In this document: piece by piece, positions 26,556 to 37,900 of the stretch
How the letters are laid out: the number at the start of each line of letters is the position of its first letter
Numbering within the stretch: position 1 is the stretch's first letter
NCBI RefSeq assembly: GCF_040219335.1
Contig: NZ_JAVJSQ010000006.1
Coordinates: 186,001-250,000 of the forward strand
DNA: 64,000 nucleotides
From: Gimesia sp.
Lineage (GTDB): Bacteria; Planctomycetota; Planctomycetia; Planctomycetales; Planctomycetaceae
Reading direction: 5' to 3'
Notes under the pieces: generated by a model
Seen by the model: the letters and a program-made list of their open reading frames with translations, nothing else
Database searches by the model: none
What the model was told of the DNA's origin: nothing
Made by a program: the position numbers and the translations under genes

Positions 26556-28478
26556 TTAGTCGGCTGTCTCCTCGTAAAACCAGGCCAGTGGAATCGAACG
26601 GAAGCGGGACGAAATCTTGTGCTCGGGATCGCTGACGTAATAACCCATGATCGCCCGTCCCTGGTAAAAGATCAGGCTGATGTACGAGTAACCGTGGTCA
26701 GTTTCTGTCTCCAGATTCCGTTTGATTTTCCAGGAATGCCCCTCATTATCGCTGATGGCAAAGGTCAGCGGCGATCGTGTTCCTCCATGACTCTTGGCCT
26801 TTGGATCGTAGTTGTCGTTCCAGATCAGCATTAAATCACCTGTGGAAGGTACCCGTCGCAGCGTCGCCGGTGCTTCGGGAGCACGAACGCCCCAGGAAGC
26901 AGGTGTGCTCCAGGTGTTACCACCGTCACCAGATACGCTCGAACCAATATGCCCGAATTGCGTGCGGAAGATCATCAGCACTCTGCCGTCCTTCAGCTCA
27001 AACACTTCCGGTTCCATCGCTCCGCGTCGGGCGTAATCAACTTTCCCTTTCGACTGTCGCCAGGTTTTACCCTGGTCATCTGAGATGAAACATGTGCAGA
27101 CGAAATGGTTCTCCTTGTGAACGTCGGCTGTCGAAGCCACGGGGGCCAGCCAGCGCCCAGTGGAGAGAATCGTAATCCGGTCATTGTTCATCACGTGATA
27201 TCCCGGCGGAGTCGTAATCTCGGTCGGCGGTCCGAACGTCTTTCCGTTGTCGTTGGAAATCTTGAGGTACGCCTTCAGGTCCGACAGCGTATTCTTTTTC
27301 AGGTAGAACAGACCAATCGGTCGTTGTTCATGCTCGGGGCCAGCCAGGTAACGCAGCGTGGCCGACATGACATTCTTCTTCCCCGTATTTTCCTGCAGGA
27401 CGCGTGGTTTGCTCCAGGTGCGTCCCCCGTCAGTCGACTTTTTCGCAATGATCCGGGCCGTCGCGAAATCGGAACCGCTGCCGATAAACTGTGTCGTCGC
27501 GAAGAGCAACGAACCATCGTTTAAAGGCAGGATCGAACCTTCGCTGTAGCGGGGATACTCTTTCGAAGCTTCATACACATCAGTGACGATAATCTCGTCC
27601 TTCGGTGGCTCAGCTTTTGCCAGCACGATCAGTGCCTGGGCTGCCCGCACGCGTGCATCCAGTGTCTCGTCATCCAGCTGTTTAATCAGCTTGTCTTTGA
27701 GGTTACTGGCACCCGCTTCGCCCGCGAAGATGGCCGAGTACGTCTTCACCGCGGCATCCTCACTGGAGAGGTTCCGCTTGACCGCTGCCAGCCCTTCGGC
27801 ATCACCCAGCATTGCCAGGGCACATTCAAAATAGCAGCGGGTAAACGCATCGTCGGTCCGCTTAAGATTGGCTTTGAGAGCCGGGATATCCTGCTTGTCT
27901 CCCACCCGGGCAATGATCCAGGCAGCGATACTCGCCAGTTTGACATCGGGATCTTCCAGATATTTGCGAACGACCTTATACCCCTCGGGATTTCCCCAGC
28001 GACAGAGCAGGGCGGCGGCCATCATCGCTTTCTTCGGATCCTCGGATTTCATGGCCTCTCGAATCAGCGTCCCGTCACCCAGTTCGTTGACTTTGTAAAG
28101 CGACTCGCAGGCATGCACGTGTCCATAAGGATTCTTACCTGCCAGGATCTGAAACATGATGGCCGCTTTCGAACGGTCTCCCGCCCGCACCAGTTCCCGG
28201 GCCAGACCACAGCGGTGCTGGTCGTCTTTGTCGGTCTTCAGTTTCGGCTCCACAATCTTGCGGACTTCCGCTCCCTTGCCGGCGAGAGTCAGCGCCTCGG
28301 CAGCGTGCATCGACGGCCAGAACTCATCGCTCTGAATCGCCTCGCGCAGTACGGCCAGACATTTCTTTTCCGTTTCCGGACTGAGCTTGATTTTCGGTTG
28401 CGGAGAGCCGGCATCCGCCAGCGCGAGGGAACTGAGAGTGAAAACAAGCGTCAACAGCAGGAGGGTACGTTTTATCAT
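26556..28478 (-). CDS. HEAT-repeat/sialidase-type propeller fusion, exported
   Basis: The 640-residue protein has a signal peptide (cleavage after SLALADA). Residues about 30-285 are HEAT-like helical repeats (LREAIQSDEFWPSMHAAEAL, AALLCRWGNPEGYKVVRKYL, RVGDKQDIPALKANLKR). Residues about 295-635 form a sialidase-type propeller with Asp boxes (KSTDGGRTWSKPRVL, SNDNGKTFGPPTE, SDDQGKTWRQSKG, SGDGGNTWSTPASW, SDNEGHSWKIKRN). Five clear Asp boxes make the fold secure. The fusion suggests a glycan-processing enzyme with a protein-interaction arm. The substrate is unknown. It is followed by 52 bases to the convergent PQQ-propeller gene. Confidence 0.9.
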   Translation of the reverse strand: MIKRTLLLLTLVFTLSSLALADAGSPQPKIKLSPETEKKCLAVLREAIQSDEFWPSMHAAEALTLAGKGAEVRKIVEPKLKTDKDDQHRCGLARELVRAGDRSKAAIMFQILAGKNPYGHVHACESLYKVNELGDGTLIREAMKSEDPKKAMMAAALLCRWGNPEGYKVVRKYLEDPDVKLASIAAWIIARVGDKQDIPALKANLKRTDDAFTRCYFECALAMLGDAEGLAAVKRNLSSEDAAVKTYSAIFAGEAGASNLKDKLIKQLDDETLDARVRAAQALIVLAKAEPPKDEIIVTDVYEASKEYPRYSEGSILPLNDGSLLFATTQFIGSGSDFATARIIAKKSTDGGRTWSKPRVLQENTGKKNVMSATLRYLAGPEHEQRPIGLFYLKKNTLSDLKAYLKISNDNGKTFGPPTEITTPPGYHVMNNDRITILSTGRWLAPVASTADVHKENHFVCTCFISDDQGKTWRQSKGKVDYARRGAMEPEVFELKDGRVLMIFRTQFGHIGSSVSGDGGNTWSTPASWGVRAPEAPATLRRVPSTGDLMLIWNDNYDPKAKSHGGTRSPLTFAISDNEGHSWKIKRNLETETDHGYSYISLIFYQGRAIMGYYVSDPEHKISSRFRSIPLAWFYEETAD

Positions 28479-28547
28479 GGTGTGATTTCTAATTCGAGGA
28501 GAGAGATAACGTGCGCTTACTGTAAGTAGGAGTCTCTGATGAACAGA

Positions 28548-29645
28548 CTATCCAAGGTGTTTCAGTTTACTGATCCGGCCCGTGGCCACCCATTCTGCAA
28601 CGAAGATGTTGCCTTCCTGGTCAAAACAGGCATCATGCGGATGCACGAAGCGACCTGCCTGCCATTTTTCGGGAGTCTCCCGCATCCGTGGCTTGGCACT
28701 CTTCATCGCTTTGGCCCAGTCCGGATCCTGTCCCAGGTGTGTGATCACCTTGTTCTTACCGTCCAGCAATGTAATGCGCGACGCCAGGTCAGGAACCAGC
28801 AGCAGATCTTTATAAGTATCGAGATTCGCAGGCAGAATGAAGCCGGTCATCGTTTCCAGGTGCTTGCCATCCAGCGTGAACCATTGCAGACGAGCATTCG
28901 CCCGATCCGCAACGACCACGGAAGCCTCGCGGCCCGGCCGATTGTCGATCCACAGACCGTGGGGCAGATTGAACTTTCCGTCCTCTTTCCCCTGTCCCCC
29001 AAATGCGGACAGCCATTTATCGTCTTTACTGAAGCGATGAATCTGGTACGCCCCGTAACCGTCGGCCAGGAAGAAGCCCCCGTCCGGATGGAAGGCAAAG
29101 TTGGTCGGCAGGAATCGGTCCCGGCCCCAGACCTTCTCAGGACGCGTTGCTTCCCCGGAAGCATAGAAGCCCGACACCATCGGTGCGTATTTCTGCCAGA
29201 CCGTTTCCCCCTTGAGATCGAGCTTGGCAAAAGTTTTCAGATGTTGATACCCGGTCACGTACAGAAACTGTTCCTTCCCCTCCTGACGGACTTCCAGTCC
29301 ATGCCCGCCCCCCTGGAACTGGTTGCCGAACGCACGCACAAATTTCCCTTTGGGGTCAAACACGAAGATGGAAGGATGATCTTTCTGGTCCGCCCGTCCT
29401 TCATGGATCACGTAAACGAAGCCGTCCTTATCGATGGCCACGTTATGTGTGGTCTGCCAGGTGAATTTCGAAGGGAGCCTGGCCCAGTCGTGGGTCACCT
29501 CATATTGGTAATCGCCCGTACCAAGTACGATCCGCGAATCCGTTTTGGAATCGGCGTGAATCGCTGGGGCTCCGAACAAAGCAGCCGTTGTTCCGGCTGC
29601 GGTGGTTTTAAGAAAGTCGCGACGCGTCTGATTTGAAGCTGACAT
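28548..29645 (-). CDS. Tat-exported NHL/6-bladed propeller protein (peptidylglycine lyase-like)
   Basis: The 365-residue protein starts with a Tat signal (QTRRDFLKTTAAGTTAAL). The mature part is a propeller with NHL-type blades: HNVAIDKDGFVYVIHEG, IFVFDPKGKFVRAFGNQF, GGHGLEV, THVAFHPDGGFFLADGYG-like text at FAFHPDGGFFLADGYG, HRFSKDDKWLSAFGGQGKEDGKF, and HPHDACFDQEGNIFVAEW at the C-terminus. It resembles the peptidyl-alpha-hydroxyglycine alpha-amidating lyase family in fold. Such proteins in planctomycetes have no known substrate. It lies 69 bases upstream of the HEAT/sialidase gene on the same strand and is divergent from the second sulfatase. Confidence 0.87.
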   Translation of the reverse strand: MSASNQTRRDFLKTTAAGTTAALFGAPAIHADSKTDSRIVLGTGDYQYEVTHDWARLPSKFTWQTTHNVAIDKDGFVYVIHEGRADQKDHPSIFVFDPKGKFVRAFGNQFQGGGHGLEVRQEGKEQFLYVTGYQHLKTFAKLDLKGETVWQKYAPMVSGFYASGEATRPEKVWGRDRFLPTNFAFHPDGGFFLADGYGAYQIHRFSKDDKWLSAFGGQGKEDGKFNLPHGLWIDNRPGREASVVVADRANARLQWFTLDGKHLETMTGFILPANLDTYKDLLLVPDLASRITLLDGKNKVITHLGQDPDWAKAMKSAKPRMRETPEKWQAGRFVHPHDACFDQEGNIFVAEWVATGRISKLKHLG

Positions 29646-29867
29646 TTACTGGTTCCCGTGCTGCTCTGGAAAGAAAGGAATTCGGCAATGGGGTTTATTA
29701 AATGTACCCGGTGGTAGAACCCAGATCAATTCGGAACCCGTCGGTTCCCGCATTTCTTGTGAAGGCTTCCTGACACTCTGAATCTCTGGTTGAGTCTGCT
29801 TCCACGGCTCCTTACAATAAATCCTGAATCTGATCGATTTATCTCCTTTAATAGAAGACCTGCCTCC

Positions 29868-31457
<1,590 letters not shown>

Positions 31458-31594
31458 TTGAGCTGGCAATCCGGAATGAAAGGAGATCATATTGCAATCA
31501 CTCTCCTGGGCGGAATGGCGCTAGCCACCGGTAATTGAGTAAGACTTCGAAGGTGCGAACAGGAACAGCACCCATTCCACGCCCCACCGGCTGG

Positions 31595-31650
31595 TCCCGG
31601 ATAAAATCCGGGATTGCCGCAGGCAACAGGAGGTCTCAGGGCAAACAGAC
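31595..31650 (+). repeat. Double-hairpin repeat element, copy A
   Basis: Hairpin 1 is TCCCGGAT/ATCCGGGA (31595-31602, 31606-31613) with a 3-base loop. Hairpin 2 is TTGCC/GGCAA (31614-31618, 31622-31626) with a 3-base loop. They are followed by the tail CAGGAGGTCTCAGGGCAA. The order and tail match copy C, and stem bases differ in compensated pairs. Confidence 0.75.
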
Positions 31651-31696
31651 AATCCACATTCAACTTTCCAACTCCTTTCATCAATCACCACCTCCA

Positions 31697-31760
31697 CTGG
31701 GTAACCCCGAATGCAATTCGGGGCGAGCAACGCGAGCAGGAAACAGACAGAGCAACAATC
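31697..31760 (+). repeat. Double-hairpin repeat element, copy B (diverged)
   Basis: After ACTGGGTAA comes hairpin 1, CCCCGAAT/ATTCGGGG (31705-31712, 31716-31723), with a 3-base loop. The second hairpin is replaced by the direct repeat CGAGCAACGCGAGCAGG, and the tail CAGACAGAGCAAC is only partly like copies A and C. It appears to be a variant or decayed copy. Confidence 0.65.
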
Positions 31761-32007
31761 CGAACTGCCTCAGAAAACTCGTAACCCCACACTGAACTTC
31801 CCCCATCAACAACTGAATAAACTCACCTTGATCGGCTCCTGCTTCCCCGTATCCTGTTCCCAATCTGGCTCGCGCGCGCGAGACGGGAAAGCGACACCAG
31901 GAAACAAAACGCACCAGTGCCTCACATCCACCTGAAAAACCATCGGTTTTCACCCCCTGTTCACGGAAACATCCCGCACATATTGCATCAATCCACTTTA
32001 GACACAG

Positions 32008-32091
32008 GGCACAGCAGGACAGAAACCGGCCAGACCAGGACAAATTCCCGGACACAGCAGGACAAAATCCGGCCACATTGGGACAAAATTC
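32008..32091 (+). repeat. Four-unit degenerate tandem repeat, 20-22 bp period
   Basis: Four head-to-tail units (32008-32027, 32028-32049, 32050-32070, 32071-32091) begin GG and contain the core CAGGACAAAATCC or close variants. The third unit has the best consensus, CACAGCAGGACAAAATCC. The block lies in the repeat island and is not part of a gene. Confidence 0.75.
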
Positions 32092-32200
32092 TGTCTTGAC
32101 TCCCCGACGCCGTTCAGCAAAATCAAAACCATCAATCATAACCGCAGGCACCAAATCCATAACGAACTCCTCGACTGTCTGGAGATAAAAAGAGTTGTAG

Positions 32201-32222
32201 GGGAGGACCCATGTGTCCTCCC
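32201..32222. repeat. Perfect 8-bp stem hairpin
   Basis: GGGAGGAC (32201-32208) and GTCCTCCC (32215-32222) enclose the loop CCATGT. There is no T-run, so it is not a canonical terminator. It belongs to the same island as the double-hairpin elements. Confidence 0.6.
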
Positions 32223-32392
32223 GCCAGTTCAAACGCCAGCCATGAAAACAGACAGTGCCCCGGTTCAATTACAGAGCTGACTACAGCATCGATCAGCGAC
32301 CGTCCAAAATCCAGAAAATCATACAGATCGGCACACCCAGAGCCACGGCAAGAATAACCAGCGCATATCCACCACCAGTAAAAGAAAATCAC

Positions 32393-32452
32393 CGGGTAGC
32401 CTCGAATGAAATTCGAGGTTGTCAAAGACAACAAGAGGTCTCAGAGCAAGCG
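32393..32452 (+). repeat. Double-hairpin repeat element, copy C
   Basis: After CGGGTAG comes hairpin 1, CCTCGAAT/ATTCGAGG (32400-32407, 32411-32418). Hairpin 2 is TTGTC/GACAA (32419-32423, 32427-32431). The tail is CAAGAGGTCTCAGAGCAAGCG. Relative to copy A the stems differ by paired substitutions while loop lengths stay at three bases, which suggests the structure is kept. Confidence 0.75.
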
Positions 32453-32515
32453 TGCGCTGGACGAGCGACAAACCTCACCTGTTAAACTCAAGTCCATTTA
32501 ACTACGATCACAACC

Positions 32516-33979
32516 TCAAGGCAGATCATCATACGTCAGCGTCGCCAACCCGATCTGCTGCGCATGTGCCAGAATCGCCTCCAGCACCCGCGGCTGTAGA
32601 TGATGTCCCGGCCCCTTGTCACTGATGTTGTGCGCATAAAAGACCACAATCTCGCCCCGCTGCTGCGCATGATCCAGGGCGTCTTTGATCTCCACCAGGT
32701 AATCGGGCCGCTTCTCCGTCCCCGCGTAATCGATGCCCGTACCGATCAGACATCCGCGGTCGGCAATCTGATCAACCGGCACATATATCGCTTTCAGATT
32801 CCGCATCCGCTGACCTGCCGGTAACCCGGTCCCACCCCGCAGATGACGGAACGTTTTCAGCAGAGCCTGGTCAATCTCGGCATTCCGCGAACTGCTGGGA
32901 TAAGCAAAGCAGGTCGGCGGAAATCCGGCGTCGGTCATCCGTTTCACCGCCGGATCAATTTCATCCTTGAGATAACGCTCCATGCCATGTGCACGCACAT
33001 AGTCGACCGCCTTGCGATGCCTGGCCCCGTGACAGCCAATCGTATGTCCGGCCGCTTTGAGCTGTTTCAACGCATCAATCTGCTGCGTTGTCAATGTCTG
33101 AAAGTGATCAACAAAGAAGGTCACCTGCGCATTGTACTTCTGGAACAGCGGAATCTGTTTGACCCACTGATTCATATTCCGGTCGTCAAACGTGAGGACC
33201 ACTCCTGCCTTTGCAGGTTCTTTGGCAGCCACTTTTCGAACGAACACTTTGGGAGTCACTTTAATTATGCCCAGATCATTATCCCCCGGCTTAATCTGGA
33301 GCTTGATCCGACCCTTCTGCCACTCCTGCCGCGCAGCCAGATGGCCAGCCTGCTCGTGCCAGACGCGAAACTCCCATTCCCCGACAGGCAGATTCTTGAT
33401 CTGGAATGCCCCCGTTTCATCGGAGATAGACACGTATGGATGGTCTAGAACCAGCAGGTAACCGGTTTCAAAGGGGTGAATATCACATTTGATTTGGATG
33501 GGAAGTAGTTCCGGGTATTCAAACGGAATGGTTTCTTTACGCCCCGGACCAATGGCAGCTATATCCGGACGCTGATTTTTGAGTGGAAATAATTGAGTTA
33601 CGTGCACGCGGGGCGATTGATTGGATAGTACCAGCTTCTGATGTGGTTGCCACAGGGCGGCAGCATGCGGTTCGAAACGCTGGTTTCGATGTTCAATCAC
33701 CACCAGGTTCGGCAGTTTTCGAAAGTCAGGGTGAATCCGTTCCGGTTTGAAATTTCGTGCTTTGAGATACACAAAGATATTCTTGATGCCACCCTGCGGT
33801 CCAACGACCAGTGACGGAGCCTCGGGGAACGGAGTCTTTTGTTGTTTCACAGACGGGCCGGTATAGACAAACTTACCTGATAGACTTCCCCACTCGGCTG
33901 CCTGCACTGACTGACTCTGTTGAGCAACCAGCCCCAGGATCAGCAGGCACCAGACGGAATCTCGGAGAGCACGCAGCAT
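32516..33979 (-). CDS. NodB-type polysaccharide deacetylase with N-terminal cupredoxin-like region
   Basis: ATG 33979 is chosen because it starts a good signal peptide (LRALRDSVWCLLILGLVAQ); ATG 34006 nine codons upstream is possible, and ribosome-binding sites are weak for both. The 487-residue protein has an N-terminal half (about 30-245) resembling methylamine-utilisation/cupredoxin-like plus carboxypeptidase-regulatory domains: QIKCDIHPFETGYLLVLDHPY carries Cys and His at plausible metal-ligand spacing, then SISDETGAFQIKNLPVGEW. The C-terminal half is a NodB domain with TFDDRN near residue 262 (usual TFDDG) and CHGARH near 315 (H-x3-H zinc motif). It should be exported and remove acetyl groups from a polysaccharide or peptidoglycan. 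Confidence 0.88.
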   Translation of the reverse strand: MLRALRDSVWCLLILGLVAQQSQSVQAAEWGSLSGKFVYTGPSVKQQKTPFPEAPSLVVGPQGGIKNIFVYLKARNFKPERIHPDFRKLPNLVVIEHRNQRFEPHAAALWQPHQKLVLSNQSPRVHVTQLFPLKNQRPDIAAIGPGRKETIPFEYPELLPIQIKCDIHPFETGYLLVLDHPYVSISDETGAFQIKNLPVGEWEFRVWHEQAGHLAARQEWQKGRIKLQIKPGDNDLGIIKVTPKVFVRKVAAKEPAKAGVVLTFDDRNMNQWVKQIPLFQKYNAQVTFFVDHFQTLTTQQIDALKQLKAAGHTIGCHGARHRKAVDYVRAHGMERYLKDEIDPAVKRMTDAGFPPTCFAYPSSSRNAEIDQALLKTFRHLRGGTGLPAGQRMRNLKAIYVPVDQIADRGCLIGTGIDYAGTEKRPDYLVEIKDALDHAQQRGEIVVFYAHNISDKGPGHHLQPRVLEAILAHAQQIGLATLTYDDLP

Positions 33980-34174
33980 GGTTCGGAACTTTCTTTGAGG
34001 GAACATGACTTCCCGGAGGACAACAACTAGCATTCCGCTTCCATGTTAACGGATCGATACACTGCTGGGAAACAGAATTCTGATTTGCATCGGCGGTCTC
34101 ACAGGTTACACTGGCGGATAGCAACATTTCTATTAATCCGTCGAATGAATCTTAATCGCGTACGAGCTCAACGC

Positions 34175-34747
34175 ATGCAGGATATCACACACATCTTACA
34201 GGCCCTGGAAGCAGGAGACCTGGCAGCCACCGATCAATTGCTGCCTGTCGTCTATGCCGAACTCCAGCGACTGGCGCGACAGAAGCTCGCGCACGAAGCA
34301 CCCGGACAGACCCTGACCGCAACCGCGCTGGTCCATGAAGCCTACCTGCGTCTGGTCGGACAGTCCGCAGAACAGGAGTGGGATCACCGGGGCCATTTCT
34401 TCGCAGCGGCAGCCGAGTCGATGCGGCGGATATTAATCGAAAATGCACGACGCAAAAAACGACTCAAGCACGGCGGTGACCACGAGCGTGTCGATCTCCC
34501 CGAAATCTCAGCTCCGGCCCTTGAACAACCCGATGATCTGCTGTCCCTCGATGAAGCGCTGACGCTCTTCGCCGAAGAGGACCCGCAGAAAGCAGAGCTC
34601 GTGAAGCTCCGCTATTTCGCCGGTCTCAGCGAACAGGAAGCGGCGGATGTGCTGGGCATCTCCCGGGCGACCGCGGCCAGGCACTGGGCTTATTCGCGTG
34701 CCTGGCTCTATCACCAGATGCGGGGCGATACCGATCAACTCGTTTAA
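34175..34747 (+). CDS. ECF sigma factor, TIGR02999-like planctomycete group
   Basis: The start is placed at ATG 34175 so that the protein begins MQDITHILQALEAGDLAATD, the usual N-terminus of this group; ATG 34145 and the frame to 34043 are possible, and no ribosome-binding site decides it. The 190-residue protein contains region 2 (LLPVVYAELQRLARQKLA, TLTATALVHEAYLRLVGQ, FFAAAAESMRRILIENARRKKR) and region 4 (ELVKLRYFAGLSEQEAADVLGIS with the helix-turn-helix ATAARHWAYSRAWL). Such sigma factors usually sit beside a large Ser/Thr kinase in planctomycetes, as here: the kinase starts 167 bases downstream on the same strand. Kinase control of this sigma factor is an inference from that pairing. Confidence 0.92.
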   Translation: MQDITHILQALEAGDLAATDQLLPVVYAELQRLARQKLAHEAPGQTLTATALVHEAYLRLVGQSAEQEWDHRGHFFAAAAESMRRILIENARRKKRLKHGGDHERVDLPEISAPALEQPDDLLSLDEALTLFAEEDPQKAELVKLRYFAGLSEQEAADVLGISRATAARHWAYSRAWLYHQMRGDTDQLV

Positions 34748-34914
34748 TTACAGCAGCTTAGGGCGATCTAATTCGGCCCGCTTGCATTAAATCTGATGAA
34801 AATCGCGTTTTATTGACCGTGAGGATGAGGCGCCGGGCACCATGCTGTCGCATGTAATGATAGAAGGGGACTGGCGTGGTTCCCGGGACGTAAGGTTTAA
34901 CAGAAAACAGTCTC

Positions 34915-37900
34915 ATGTCTGATCCTGCTGCTGACAATCCGGAACCCACGCGCGAGAATGTGAACCCGCAGTCGGTTGAGGGCCTCTTCCTGGCGGCACT
35001 CGAAAAGAAGACCCCGGCAGAACGTGCCCAGTTTCTGGATGAAACCTGCGGTGCAGATCTCGAACAGCGTCGTCGTGTGGAAGCATTGCTCCTGGCCTAC
35101 GACGACGCGGGCAGCTTCCTGGAAAAGTCCCCCGTCGGTTCCGGCACAGCAGAGCCGCTGTCACTCGATTTTCTTGCCCCTTCCGACGACCCGAACCTGT
35201 TAGGGACCCTGGGAGACTACCAGGTTCAGGAAGTCATCGGGCAGGGGGGGATGGGCATCGTCTTTCGGGCCCTGGATCCCAAGCTCAATCGGATCGTCGC
35301 CATCAAGGTGATGTCCCCCCTCCTGGCCGTTAATCCCAATGCCCGCAAACGCTTCCTGCGGGAAGCGCAGGCCGCCGCTGCAGTGAGCCACCCGCACATC
35401 GTCACCATTCATGCCGTCGACGAAGCGACGCTCCCCTACCTTGTGATGGAATACGTCGTGGGGCAGTCGCTCCAGGAAAAACTGGACAAAGTCGGCTCAC
35501 TCAAAGTCACCGAAATACTCCGCATTGGCAATCAGATCGCCGAGGGGCTCGCCGCCGCTCACAAACAGGGATTGATTCACCGCGATATCAAACCTGCCAA
35601 TATCCTCCTGGAAAATGGTGTCGAACGGGTCAAGATTACTGATTTTGGTCTGGCCCGCGCCGTCGATGATGTGACGATCACGAGGACCGGCGAAGTCTCA
35701 GGCACTCCGCAGTACATGTCCCCCGAGCAGGCCTCGGGAGACCGCGTGGATCAACGTAGCGATCTCTTCAGCCTGGGCGCAGTCATGTATGCCATGTGTA
35801 CCGGGAGATCTCCCTTCCGGGCCAGTAACCTGGCCGCCGTCGTCCGCCGTGTCTGTGATGACACACCGCGACCGATTCAGGAAGTCAACGAAGACATCCC
35901 CGAGTGGTTGATTGAAATCATCGATTGTCTGCTGGAAAAACAGCCCGAACATCGTATTCAGACCGCAGCCGAAATTGCCGAACTGCTGGGCACGCACCTC
36001 GCCCGCCTGCAGCATCCGGGATACACACCGGAGGCACGCCCGCCCCGCGCTGCACGACCCGCGCCACGACAAAAGATTGAAGTCCCGCAGGCACCACAAC
36101 CCGTCGAAACGGTCGCGGACCTGGAACCTGAGCTCAGGCATAAGACTCCTGGCAACCTGGTCGGGGGGATGCTGCTGGCAGTCGGCGTCGGAATCTTCCT
36201 GGCCTTTTCGTTGATGAGAACCGGTTCGCAACTTGAGGAAGTCCATTTGCTGGACAAAGTCGTCAAAGTCTCCGGCACGCTGCTGGCGATCATGGTGTTC
36301 TCCACAATCATCTATCTGGTGCGGGGAACTGAAGGACGGCGACTCCCGGCGACGACCTGGTTTCTCTGTCTCGCCTCACTGAACCTGACGCTCTTTCTGT
36401 CATTCGTGCTCACCCTGATGGTCCGCATGAAGGTCCCCCTGCTGAACGTGGAGCCCGATATGTACCAGGTTTTGCTGGCTTCGCTGATCGCGCTGCTCGG
36501 CGTCAGCGGATTCGCCGTCTATCAACTCTGGCGTTTTTACCAGTCACTGGAGCCCGGCCAGTTCAATGCGATGCAGCAACGCGATGCCTGGCTGTTTACC
36601 ATCATGGGGATCGGAATCTGGGTGCTGCTGGTGCTCTGGAACTGGGCCGAAGCGACGGGAATCATACCTGCGATGATGTCGATCTCCAAGGATTGGCAGA
36701 TGGTTCCGGTAATTGTACTCGCTCTGCTGGGCGGACTCTGTCTCAGCGTCGGTTTCTGGCTCGATCAGAACCTCAAAAAACGACTGGGACTATCCGCGGA
36801 GGATGCGTTGGAAATCCCCGAAACGGTCATGGCCCCACAAGGAAAACGGGGATCGCAGTTCGACCGGATTGTCGTCGGCGTCGGTGCCGTCCTGCTGGTT
36901 CTGCCACTGTTGATCTGGCTCTTTGGTATCTCTACCGGACTGCATTTTACCTACAGTGTGTCGGAGATGGTCCTGGTCTCATCCCTGTTTTTTGTGCCCG
37001 TCGGGCTGCTGGTCATGATCTGTGGGGCACAGAATCTGGTCGAACCCGACTCACGTTCGGAAAAGGTGCTGGATGGATTGTTTCTGCTGGCCTGTCTGTT
37101 TGCCGGTCCGGTTGGAATTTTACTCTACATTGCCCGCTATCTGAAACGGCGCGATGCACGTGCGGTAGGAACACTCGAGCAACAACCTGCCCCCGAAGGT
37201 GACCCGTTTGTCCAGGAGCAGCGGCGCTCCAATAAGCGGGTCATCATCGGCGTGCTGGTCGGCATCTTCCTGCTGTTAAGCTCGATCCTGGTGGTACAGG
37301 TCTGGCGACACCTGAATCCGACCGAACAGGGCTTTATCTTGAACTGGGGACTGAATCTGGTCGTGGTCTCGGCGATGCTCATCGCTGCTTACTTTATTCG
37401 TCGCAAAGGGGCTGCTGCAGCGAAAAGGAATCCGTGGGTCTTCATGGAATGGGTGACGATCCTGGTGGCCTGCCTGATGTTACTCAGTCTCTTTATACCG
37501 ACTCTGAGGAATCCGGCTAATGAGAAGGTGATTCTACAATACAGTGGGACAACTCCCATCAGCAATGTAGTTGTGGAAGCCGACCGCTACTATCAGGTTC
37601 AATCCTGGCCCTATGAACTGATCGTGGAACCGGGCGTGCAATATATTAAAGTCAGTTTCACCGCCTCGGGACAACTCGTCAAATTCACGAAAAAGATCGA
37701 CAAACAGCCGGGAGAACCCTTACTGGTTGATCTGACAAGCCAGATTGTCGCGATGACGCGCAATTTACAAAAACCGACACCAGCAGAACTCCGCGGCCCG
37801 GGAGCCATTCTCATCAGCGGACAGGTACCGCCTTATCTCCGTGCCGGTATCTTTCCCATAGATTCATCCGAATGGGGAGATATGATGCCAGGCGGTATGG

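Larger units (their letters stand above)
31458..32515. other. Non-coding repeat island
   Basis: Just over 1 kb with no convincing gene on either strand. It contains three double-hairpin elements, a four-unit tandem repeat, a perfect 8-bp hairpin and a 14-base CG-rich palindrome (31869-31882). Short open frames here (for example minus 31681-32268) are made of repeat sequence and lack ribosome-binding sites. It separates the end of the glycan region from the deacetylase gene. Confidence 0.7.

Noticed and set aside
28539-29636. 365-codon plus-strand frame mirroring the NHL-like propeller gene
   Set aside because: The minus frame has a Tat signal and propeller blades. The plus frame is a shadow of equal length by coincidence.
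31869-31882. Palindrome CTCGCGCGCGCGAG
   Set aside because: Alternating CG runs are self-complementary by nature; a single copy gives no basis for a functional site.
32008-32091. Tandem repeat considered as a CRISPR array
   Set aside because: Units are contiguous with no unique spacers, and no cas gene is in the window.
31681-32268. 195-codon minus-strand frame in the repeat island
   Set aside because: It runs through hairpin and tandem repeats, has no ribosome-binding site and no family resemblance.
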